Translations under genes and position numbers: made by a program
The notes under the pieces: model-generated
Seen by the model: only the letters and a program-made list of their open reading frames with translations
Database searches by the model: none
What the model was told of the DNA's origin: nothing
From: Nocardia asteroides
Lineage (GTDB): Bacteria > Actinomycetota > Actinomycetes > Mycobacteriales > Mycobacteriaceae
Assembly (NCBI GenBank): GCA_019930625.1
Contig: CP082844.1
Span: 4,898,001-4,962,000, forward strand
Length of the DNA stretch: 64,000 nucleotides
Direction of reading: 5' to 3'
Shown here: positions 51,017 to 60,800 of the stretch, piece after piece
How the letters are laid out: each line of letters begins with the position of its first letter
Numbering within the stretch: position 1 is the stretch's first letter

Positions 51017-51500
51017 ACAGCACTAGGTTCGAGTGGTGCCAGAAATACCGGGGTGGTGAGATCCACCAACTCTACGGTGCTGTCCTGCGCTCGTCGCCGC
51101 ACCTCCTCGATGGTCCACTCATTCGGAAGCGTGCCCTTGTCCACCACCTGATTCTTGCCGAAGCGACGCCATTCTCCTCGTCCGGGTCGACGAACCGACC
51201 CTTGATGAACGCCTCGCCTCCAGTACAGAGGGGCCGGTGCTGCTGACCCTCGAGCCACCTGTCCAGCGCACCGCACCGGACACCCCGAGTCAGGTCGGTA
51301 GTTTCTGATCGCGGGAGAGAAGCCTGTTGGAGGCGGGGCCGAGGCTGGGCACGCTCGGCCGCTGTGAACTGGACTGCCGCTGATCAAGCCTTGTTAAGCA
51401 TGGTGTGGCCAGAGATCAGTCATAGCTGGCGATGAGGTGGTTGATCTCTACGGCAACCCAGCAACCCCTCCGTGTCGCATCCGCACATCGGCTCCTTGAA
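51017..51500. other. degenerate region between IS630 remnant and otsA fragment
   Basis: No intact gene was found. On the minus strand about 51170-51030 reads VVDKGTLPNEWTIEEVRRRAQDSTVELVDL, which looks like a piece of a former gene, but I cannot name it. The stretch is probably insertion debris. Confidence 0.4.
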
Positions 51501-51508
51501 AGCGATGT

Positions 51509-52513
51509 TTGAGCGCATATCGCCTGCGCATCGGACTGTTCCACCACACTCCGTTCCCACCGCCGGAGGTGTTCGCTGCCCTGCCCGCCGCAGACGAAAT
51601 CCTCTGCTCGCTCGCGAAGTTGGATTGGGCTGGTTTTCACACCGATGCCTTCGCCGACAACTTTCGACAAACTCTGGTCGGCCAGCCCGCACTGCCAGCC
51701 TTGGGTGTGCATCCGCTGGGTATCGACCGTCCAGCCATCGAAGCACTCGCCCGCAGCCGCGCCTCGCGCATACGACCGAGCCGACACGCATTGGTGCTCT
51801 CTGTCGAACGTCTCGACTACACTAAAGCCCCTGTACACAAAGTCGACGCCATAGCGGCGTTGCTCGACCACCGCCCGGACCTGCACGGCCGACTGGTGTT
51901 CCGGCTCGTCTGCCCACCACCGGAACCAGGCATTTCCGCATACGACACCACTCGCCGCACTCTCGAGCGACGCACCACCGAGATCAACGACGCCTGGCGT
52001 GTCGGCAGTTGGCAACCAATCGACTATATCCCGCATAATCTGCCGCTCCCGGAGGTGATCGACCACTACCTGGCCGCGGACGTGTTCTGGGTAACGTCCC
52101 TGCAGGACGGCATGAACCTGACTGCGAAGGAATTCATCGCCGCCCAGTCGGCGGTGACCGGACCCGGCTTCCGCCCCGGGGTGCTGGTGCTGTCCCGCTA
52201 CGCCGGTGCCGCAACCGAACTCGGCGACGCCGCCCTACTCACCGACCCGAATTCCCCCGAGGACCTCACCACCACGCTGGCCCGCGCCCTGTCCCTCGAC
52301 CGCACCGAGCGCCGCACTCGCGCGAAACGTCTGTCCCGCCTCTTGGGCCACGACCGGCCCATCGACTGGGCAACCCGCATCATCGGCGCCATCCGCGCCC
52401 ACACACCCGGCCCGGCCGCAGTGCCGATCACCTGTGGCGCAAGTCAGCGCCATGAGCCGCACCTACTGCCACGACCGAGTGGCCGACCTGGAACCACGGT
52501 TGGCACTGGATGA
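51509..52513 (+). pseudogene. otsA: trehalose-6-phosphate synthase fragment lacking the N-terminal third
   Basis: The frame opens abruptly at RLRIGLFHHTPFPPPEVF and continues through the GT20 fold: VERLDYTKA (the Arg and Lys that bind donor phosphate), YIPHNLPLPEVIDHY, and VTSLQDGMNLTAKEF (the donor-binding acidic loop). Compared with OtsA of usual length, about 140 N-terminal residues with the glucose-6-phosphate-binding loop are missing. The glycine normally following the Lys of RLDYTKG is Ala. Without the N-terminus it should be inactive. It begins close to IS debris, which may have removed the 5' part. An intact otsA is expected elsewhere. Confidence 0.8.
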
Positions 52514-52881
52514 CTACGTAGCGCTGCTTATGGAGAACCGGCTGACCGTCGTTGACACCGCTGACCTGTCCGACCGGATGAGCGAACGTGTTCCAGAGCC
52601 AGTCGCTGGCCGCTGTCATGCGGATCCGGTAGCCGCGGCAGCGGCGATTGGGACACGACTACATGTGTGCATCACCCCAGTTACTGGGCCGGGGGCACTA
52701 CATGCGGTGCCGAAATAGTCGGTAGGCCAACATATTTCGTCCGACTTTGCCGATCTCGATCGAGATATTCGGATATTATCCCCGCATGCTGCCCGGCCTA
52801 CCCCGGGCCGACTCGAAGCGGCGGTGCGGCTGAGCCCGGCGCCGGCTACCTTCGACTGGCAGTTCAGGAAGGAGAATCTGC
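52514..52881. other. intergenic region upstream of the SDR gene
   Basis: No supported gene was found; a short frame starting near 52452 (MSRTYCHDRVADLEP and onwards) is unassigned. The right part is AT-richer and holds the palindrome at 52753 and a TATTAT box near 52774 that may serve the SDR gene. Confidence 0.4.
52753..52766. promoter_or_regulatory. 14-bp palindrome upstream of the SDR gene
   Basis: ATCTCGATCGAGAT is a perfect palindrome immediately before a TATTAT element, 116 bp upstream of the SDR ATG. It is a candidate operator; the regulator is not apparent. Confidence 0.4.
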
Positions 52882-53670
52882 ATGGATCTCGAATTGACCG
52901 GCAAGACAGCAGTTGTCACCGGAGCCAGCCGCGGTATCGGATTGGCCATAGCCGAGGCATTGACTGCCGAAGGCGTGCGGGTCGTCGGTGGCGCCCGCAC
53001 CATCACACCTGAACTGGAGAAGGTAAGTATCGCTGCGGTGTCAGCTGATCTGAGCACTGCGGAGGGAGCGACGCGGCTGATCGACGGTGCACTCGCCGAG
53101 CTCGGCGGTATCGACATCCTGGTCAACAACGTGGGCGCGGGTGATGCGGATCTGCTGGGACTGGGCGGCTTTCTCGATGTCACCGACGATCAGTGGCGAA
53201 ATCTATTCGACCTCAATCTGTTCAGCGCCGTATGGGCCACGCGGGCAGCACTGCCTAGCCTACTGCAACGGCGTGGATCGATCGTGAACATATCCTCGAT
53301 TTTCGCCCAAACCCCTACCCCCGGCCCAATCGGCTACAGCGAGGCCAAGGCCGCGCTGACTGCCCTCAGTAAACGACTCAGCGACGAGTTCGGCCCGCAC
53401 GGGGTGCGCGTCAACACCGTATCGCCTGGTGTGGTGGGTAGTCCGCTGTGGCGCGGTCCGGAAAGTTTCGGAACAAACGTCGCTGCGGCACAGGGTATTT
53501 CTCATGCCGAACTACTGGAGAACCTCGGTGATATTTTCAATATCGCCTCCGGCCGGATCTCCGAGCCGGAAGAGGTCGCGGCACTGATCGCCTTCCTCGT
53601 TTCCGATAAGTCTGCCAATATCGTGGGGGCGGACTTCGTCATCGACGGCGGCACCATCAAGACTGTCTGA
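52882..53670 (+). CDS. short-chain dehydrogenase/reductase
   Basis: The 262-residue protein is a classical SDR. TGASRGIG at residues 13-20 binds the nucleotide, NNVGAG follows at 82-87, the catalytic Ser is in NISS (138-139), and Tyr152 and Lys156 form YSEAK. The C-terminal block SANIVGADFVIDGGT is typical of SDRs that act on beta-oxo or sugar-like substrates. The start at 52882 is fixed by AGGAAGGAG upstream. It stands alone on its strand, so its pathway is unknown. Confidence 0.92.
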   Translation: MDLELTGKTAVVTGASRGIGLAIAEALTAEGVRVVGGARTITPELEKVSIAAVSADLSTAEGATRLIDGALAELGGIDILVNNVGAGDADLLGLGGFLDVTDDQWRNLFDLNLFSAVWATRAALPSLLQRRGSIVNISSIFAQTPTPGPIGYSEAKAALTALSKRLSDEFGPHGVRVNTVSPGVVGSPLWRGPESFGTNVAAAQGISHAELLENLGDIFNIASGRISEPEEVAALIAFLVSDKSANIVGADFVIDGGTIKTV

Positions 53671-54139
53671 CACCCGCACGAGCCGACCGAGGCCGGTGCA
53701 GCGGCGTCTCTGCTATATGCGCGTGCCCGGTTGCGGGACCAACCGCTCGGCGCCATCCCAGGGCCATGCGGCCTTGTCGCTACGGATGAGGGTAGTGCGG
53801 TAGCCGTGCTGACCGGCTCGATCTGGCAGATTTGTCGGTGTCCGGCGGAGCGTTGATACACCACGTCATTCGCGGTGGTCCGCGGTGTGTTCTTTTCGGT
53901 GTCGCGGCCGCCGCTGGTGTGTCAGTGTCGGGTGACGCGGGATCCGTTGAGGGAGTTCGTCTTCGGAGAGTCAGCACGGAGCGTGAGTCGGCGGTTGCCG
54001 AGATGGTTGATACCACAGCTGTGGACCCGGTGATTCCGGCATTTCTCCCCGAGCACGCCTAGCCGCTCGATATGCTGGACCTGCACTCGGTCGTGTCAGG
54101 ACGAGTTCGCTTCTCGGCTGTAATGTCAAGAGAGAAAGA
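53671..54139. other. intergenic region between SDR and EF-hand genes
   Basis: No convincing gene was found. A short plus-strand frame at 53832-54062 has no recognisable content. Confidence 0.4.
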
Positions 54140-54712
54140 GTGTTCAGGAACATGATCTCTGATTTTCTCGACCGCAAACTCAGCAAGCGCTTCCATGCCT
54201 ACGACGTGAATGGGGACGGTGTTATCGAGCGCGGCGACTTCGCGCTCGCGGTGGAACGTATGGGACAGGCCTTCGGACGGGAACCCGATGACCCCGAGAT
54301 GCAGCGGGTCGCGGAGTTGAATTTCGCTGTGTGGGATCGACTGGTCGCTCATTGCGACGCGAACAGCGACGGGAAGGTAAGCGAAGAAGAGTTCAAAGAA
54401 GCATCTCTGTCAGGTTCGTTGGAGACGGTCGACTCGTTCGAAGAAGACTACCTTCCCCTGATCAACGCGGCTCTGGACATCGCGGACGCCGATCGTGACG
54501 GAAAGCTGACCGCGACCGAGTTCACTCTGTGGGCCGGTTCACTGCTGAACCATTCGCAGCCCGAGATCGATGAAATTCTCCGTCATTTCGATCGCGACGA
54601 CGACGGACTGATCTCACGAGAGGTCGTCCTCGCCTCGATCCGCGAATACTTCTTCAACGACTCGCCGGACTCGGCGGGAAGCTGGGTGGTCGATCCGTCT
54701 CCCGGCCAATAA
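54140..54712 (+). CDS. four-EF-hand calcium-binding protein (calerythrin-like)
   Basis: The protein is 190 residues, or 186 if the ATG at 54152 is used. Four EF-hand loops are visible: DVNGDGVIERGDF, DANSDGKVSEEEF, DADRDGKLTATEF and DRDDDGLISREVV. All four have acidic residues at the first loop positions and glycine at position six; the fourth lacks the final bidentate glutamate and may bind weakly. There is no signal or membrane segment, so it is cytosolic and resembles the actinomycete calerythrin/CabB group of calcium buffers or sensors. It converges with the PKS gene across a strong hairpin. Confidence 0.9.
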   Translation: MFRNMISDFLDRKLSKRFHAYDVNGDGVIERGDFALAVERMGQAFGREPDDPEMQRVAELNFAVWDRLVAHCDANSDGKVSEEEFKEASLSGSLETVDSFEEDYLPLINAALDIADADRDGKLTATEFTLWAGSLLNHSQPEIDEILRHFDRDDDGLISREVVLASIREYFFNDSPDSAGSWVVDPSPGQ

Positions 54713-54760
54713 TCCCGAGGATTCGGGGGAATTCGTTTCCGCCGTTGGGCGGCCTTTTCA

Positions 54761-54796
54761 TCCCTGCGCTCCCGGCGGCCTCCGGGAGCGCAGGGA
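54761..54796. terminator. bidirectional hairpin terminator between EF-hand and PKS genes
   Basis: Perfect 15-bp arms at 54761-54775 and 54782-54796 enclose a 6-base loop. It lies between convergent genes, 49 bp after the EF-hand stop and about 100 bp after the PKS stop. Confidence 0.8.
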
Positions 54797-54896
54797 TGAT
54801 TCTGTATACTCGAAATCTCACTCGCATTGCTCTGGCGCATACCTCATTCCGCGAAAAGTTTCCGAATACAGCTATCGCTGTCACCGTGGCTGTGTG

Positions 54897-57800
54897 TTAT
54901 CGGTCTGCAGGCGCTTCCAGCACGGCATCGGCGTTGGCGTGGGGAACTTCCATCGTTTGAGAGGCCGGTGGGGTGGTAGTTCTGCTCCGCAGAAGTTCTC
55001 TGCCCAGTTGGTGTGCCAGAGCGGCGGAGTTCGGATGGTCGAACAACGCATCGGTTCCCATGTGTAGGCCGGTGATTCGGTTGAGGCGGTTACGGAGTTC
55101 CACAGTGGTGAGCGAGTCGAAGCCGAGGTCTTGGAACTTTTCGTCGGGAGCGACCGTGTGGCCGACGGGGTATCCCAGCACATCGGCTGCCTGAGTGAGA
55201 ACCAATTCCAGCACGAGACGGTGTTGTTCCGCCGCGCCGGCTCCTGCCAACCGCCGCGCCCAGGATGATGGCCTGTCGTGGTGTGCTCGCAAGCCGACAG
55301 GGAGGCCACGGCGCGGAACGAGGTCGCGCAGCAGCAGTGGTTGCTCGCGATGGGATGAGCGCAAAACGGCCAGATTCCACCGCATCGCGGCTGTCATCGC
55401 TCGTGCGCTGCCTCTGGCCGCATCGAACAGCGTCAAGCCTTCGGTGACCGACAGCGCCACCACTCCGCCACGGATGAGACGTTGCTGCCTGATGTGGTCC
55501 ACCCCCCTACTGATTCGTGAAGGCGGTGCCCACAGGCCCCAGGCCACCGAGCAGGCGGGGAGACCTTCTGCGCGCCGGTGGTAAGCCATGGCGTCGAGGA
55601 AAGTGTTGGCGGCGGCGTAGTTTGCTTGGCCCGCGTTGCCGAACAGGCCCGCGCCGGACGAGAACATGATGAATTCCGCGAGGTCCAGGTCGCGGGTGAG
55701 CTCGTGCAGGTGGATGGCGGCATCGAGCTTCGGCCGCAGTACCCGCTCCAATTTATCGGTGTCGAGCGATTCGAGTGTCCCGTCGTCCACGGTGCCCGCC
55801 GCGTGCACGACAGAACCCAGTGAGGGTATCGACGCCAGTAGTGCGGCGACTTCTTCTCGATCCGAGACATCGCAGGGAACGATGCGGATTTCGGCGCCGA
55901 CCGCGGCCAGTTCGGTGGCGAGATCAGGTGCGGTTTCGGTCGTCGTTCCGCTCCGGCCGGCCAGTACCAGTCGGCGCATTCCGTGTGCGGTCGCGAGGTG
56001 TCGGGCGAGGATAGTTCCGAGTGTGCCGGTGCCTCCGGTGATGAGCACGGTTCTCTCGGGATTCGGCTCGACCGGGACGGTCAGTACTACCTTGCCGGTG
56101 TGCCGGGCATGGCTGACGAATCGCAGTGCCTCACCTGCCTGCCGGATGTCCCAGGCGTGAATCGGCAGCGGTCGGATGGCTCCGTTCTCGATCAGAACGA
56201 CGAGCTCGGCGAACTTTTCCTCGAGGCGAGCTGGTCCCAGGTCTCCTAGGTCGAAGGGTTGGTAGCTCACTCCGGGATGTTCGGCGGTGACCGTTCGAGG
56301 CTCACGGACGTCGGTCTTGCCCATCTCGATGAAGCGCCCGCCCTGGCGGAGCAGACGCAACGAGGCGTCTGTGAATTCCCGAGACAGGGCATTGAGCACT
56401 ACGTCGACTCCACCCCCAGCGGTGGTGCGGTGGAAGTGTTCTTCGAACTCGAGCGTGCGCGAAGAGGCGATGTGCCGGTCGTCGATGCCCTGCTCGTACA
56501 GGGCTTCCCATTTGCCGGGGCTGGCCGTGGCATACGCCTCTGCCCCGATGTGCCGGGCCAGTTGCAGGGCGGCCATGCCCACCCCACCGGCGGCGGAATG
56601 GATGAGGACCGATTCCCCGCGCGTCAGGCCCGCCAGGTCCAGCAAGGCGTAGTGGGCCGTCAGGAAGGCGATAGGGAACCCGGCTGCCTGGGCGAATGAC
56701 CAGCCGGCGGGGATCCGGACCAGGGCCCGGTGGTCGGCATCGACCGATGACGCGAAGCCCCCTGAGACCACGCCCATCACTCGATCGCCCTGGACGAATC
56801 CGGTGACCCCGGTACCCACCTCTGTCACCACCCCGGCTACCTCGCGCCCCATCGTGGCCTCGCCCGGGTAGATGTCCAAGGCGATCATCACATCGCGAAA
56901 GTTGACACCTGCCGCTCGCACCGAGATCCGGACCTGGCCCGCTCGAAGCGGACCGTGCGACCGTGATTCGAGGGTCCATCGGTCGAGATCGCCCGGCTCC
57001 GTGGGAGCGAGACGCCACGGTGAGCCGTCGGCGGGCCGCCGGAGCTCGTCGGTCGCGGTGTCCGCACGTGCCAACCGAGGCACGTAGAGTGTGTTCGCCC
57101 GGAAAGCCGACTGCGGCTGTCCGGACGCGCGAGCCGCGGCCAGCGCTTGGGGTAGGTCGGCGCCCTTCTCCACGTCGAGCAGCAGGATCCGCTCGGGGTT
57201 CTCGGTCTGCGCGACCCGGACCAGTCCCCAGATAGGTGCACAGGCAAGGTTTTCCACGCGATCTCCTGAGATGGCGGACACTGCCTCTCGGGTCACTACG
57301 ACAAGTCGAGTTCCGGCGAAACGATCGTCTGCGAGCCAGGCCTGGAGCAGGTGCAGAATCTGGGCGCTCATGACGTGTGTTCGCCGGATCAGCGTGCTGT
57401 CCTCTTCCACACCGACGTACGGAACCAACACGACATCCGGTACGGGTGTCCCCCCGGCCACCGAGAGGACGAACGCTGACCAGTCGGGCGCCGCCACGAC
57501 CGAGTGTCCGTTCGCTTCGAGCGCCGCGGCCATAGGGAGTCGGTCGGGACCCAGTACGGCGTAGGCACAGTCATCGGACCACGCCCATGCGTCCGGCTCG
57601 GGGGCGCGGACCCAGTCGAGCCGGAACAGGGCTTCGGCGGCGGATTGCTTGCCCTCTCCGGCCGGCATCGCCGGCCGCAGAACGAGCGAGGCGACCTCGA
57701 TGACCGGACTGCCGGCCTCGTCTGTCACGGTGAGGGACAGCTCGATCGAGTCCTTGGTGTCGGTCCTCCCTGGCCGGAGCCTGGCCCGCAGCACGGAAGC

Positions 57801-60800
57801 ACCGGGTGCGTACCGATCGACGCCGCTCCACGAGAAGGGCAGCCACAGTTCGGCCGGTCCGTCGGCGAATCGTGCCACTGCGAACCGAGTCGCGTGCAGC
57901 ACTGTGTCGAGTAGTGCGGGATGTACGCCGAACCCGCTCGGGGGGAGCTCCTCCGGGAGTCTCGCCTCCACATACACGTCCGTTTCCAGCTGCCAGGCGG
58001 AGCGTAGGCCACGGAACGCCGGCCCGTAGTCCATCTCACGTTCGGCCAGTTGCCGATAGAGATCGTCGAGTGGGATCGGCACGGCATTCGGTGGGGGCCA
58101 CGGGGCGTCCCCAGCCCGCGACCACGCCGACGACTCGGATGGTAGCCCGGTGGCGGGGGCTACGGTACCGGTCGCGTGTCGTGTCCATGAACCGGGCTCG
58201 GCGACATCGGGATCGGCTTCGGGCCGAGCGTAGATGGTCAGCTGCCGGTCCCCGTTCTCGCCTGGCGGACCGACCTCGACTTGGAGCAGCACCTCGCATT
58301 CGTCGGGCACCGGCAGCGGAGCGTGCAGGATCAGCTCGTCCAGGCGATTACAGCCGAGTCGTTCGCCGGCGTGTGATGCCAGCTCGAGCAGTGCCGTGCC
58401 GGGGAACACCGCAGTGCCTCCGATGGCGTGTTCGGAAAGCCATGGGTCGGTCCTGGGTGTCAGTCGGCCGCTGTAGACGTGCCCGCCCGAACCGGCGAGT
58501 TCGACCGGAGCCGTCAACCACGGGTGGTCGGCGACAGCGGGGGTGACGGGGACGGCTCGGCGTCCGACCACCGCTCTCTCGGGCCAGTACCGATGACGCT
58601 GGAAGGCGTACGTGGGTAGGTCCACCTGCCGTGGCCGTAGCGCGGCGAAGAGGGTGTCCCAGTGCAGCGTCACACCGTGGATGTGTGCCCTGGCCAGTGC
58701 GGTCGTCATGGCCGAGGCCTCGGGCCTGCGGCGGCTCAGGACCGGGCCGAACGACTGTGCCTCGGGCAGGCAATCGCGGACCAGAGCGGTCAGCACGCCA
58801 TCGGGGCCGACTTCCAGGTATCCGGTCACACCGTCGGCGTTCATCCGGCGCAGCCCATCGTGGAAGCGCACTGTCTCCCGGACGTGCCGAACCCAGTATG
58901 CCGGGGAACACGCTTGTTCCGCTGTGAGCGGAGCGCCGGTGACATTCGAGATGAGCGGGATACGGGGCGGGGCATAGGAGAGTTTCTCGGCCACCTGCCG
59001 AAATCGCTCGAGCATGCCGCCCATCCGCGGAGAGTGAAAGGCGTGGCCGACTCGCAGCCGCTGCGTCCGACGGCCCGATGCCTCCCAGTACGCGGACTGA
59101 TCGGCGATTGCCTCCTCATCCCCGGACAGAACCACAGCCCGTGGACCGTTCACCGCGGCGATCGCCAACTCGTGCTCGTGACCGGCCAGTGCCTCGGCGG
59201 CTTCTTGCTCGCTCGCCGCCACCGCCAGCATCGCGCCGCCCGCGGGCAACTCCTGCATCAGCCGGCCTCGTGCCGCGACCAGCGCGCAGGTGTCCGCCAG
59301 CGAGAGCACGCCCGCGATATGCGCCGCGGCGAGCTCTCCGACAGAGTGGCCGAACAGCACGTCCGGCCGTAAGCCCGCCACCTCGAGGAGACGGAAGAGC
59401 GCGAGCTCGCAAGCCAGCAGCGCTGGTTGGGTGAAGTCGGTTCGGGCGAGCAGCGCGGCATCCGGTGACCCCTCGTCGGCGAAGACGACCTCCAACAACG
59501 GCCGGTCCAGCAATGGGTCCAGATGCGCGCAAACGGCGTCGAGGGCCTCGGCGAAAATCGCAGAGCGGTCGTACAGTTCCCGGCCCATGCCCGCGCGTTG
59601 AGCGCCTTGACCGGTGAACAAAAACGCGATCTTGGGGTCGGGCACGGCGGTGCCGAGGATCACTCCGGGCGTCTCGCGATCCTCGGCGATCGCCTGCATG
59701 CCCTCGAGGTAGCCGTCCCGGTCGGCGGCGAGCACCACGGCGCGGTGCGGGAACGCCGTGCGGGTGGTGGCCAACGTGTAGGCCACGTCCACCACCGACA
59801 GATCCGGGCGAGAGCGCAGGTGGCCGACGAGCCGATCCGCTTGGGCGCGCCGCGCGAGCGCACCCCGACCGGACACCACCCAGGGCACGGTCCCGGGCTC
59901 GGGTGCCGCGACCGGATGCGAGCCGGTGTCACCGACGGGCTCGCGAGCTTCCTCGAGGATTACGTGCGCATTGGTGCCGCTGATCCCGAACGAGGACACC
60001 CCGGCGCGGCGTGGCCCTTCGAGTTCCGGCCACGGCCGTGTCTCGGTCAACAGTGACAGCCCGCCCGCCGACCACTCCAGCGGCGCCGGTCGGTCGACGT
60101 GCAGCGTCCTGGGCAGCACTCCATGGCGCATGGCCTGTACGGTCTTGATGATTCCGGCGATTCCGGCGGCAGCCACCGTGTGGGTCAGATTCGATTTCAC
60201 CGATCCGAGCCACAGCGGCCGTTCGGGGGTGCGGTCGCGGCCGTAGACCGCCATGAGTGCCTGTGCCTCGATCGGATCGCCCAGCTTCGTTCCGGTGCCA
60301 TGGGCCTCGACCATGTCGATGTCGTGCGGTGTCAGGGCGGCGTTGGCCAGCGCCTGGCGGATGACGCGGCGCTGAGCCGGTCCGTGCGGGGCGGTCAACC
60401 CGTTGCTCCTGCCGTCCTGATTGACCGCCGTCCCGCGGACGACGGCGAGTACCCGATGGCCGCGTCTGCGGGCGTCGGTCAGCCGCTCGACCAGCAGCAT
60501 CGCCACCCCTTCGCCCCAGACGGTCCCGTCGGCGCCCGCGGCGAACGCTTTGCATCGCGCGTCCGGCGCCAGGGCGCGTTGCCGGCTGAACTGTACGAAG
60601 GGTTGCGGAGTGCACAGGACCGTCACGCCTCCCGCGATGGCCAGCGAGCACTCGCCCGCCCGCAGTGCCTGACCGGCCAGGTGCAACGCGACCAAGGACG
60701 ACGAGCACGCGGTGTCCACCGTCAGAGCCGGGCCTTCGAAACCGAAGGTGTAGGCCACACGCCCGGAGGCGACCGCGAACGAGTCGGAGGCACCCACGAA

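Noticed and set aside
50998..51387. Minus-strand hypothetical gene between the IS630 remnant and otsA
   Set aside because: Only a central stretch of about 40 codons looks coding; the ends run into transposase debris, so it is treated as a gene fragment.
53832..54062. Short plus-strand frame between the SDR and EF-hand genes
   Set aside because: No recognisable family and no clear coding signal.
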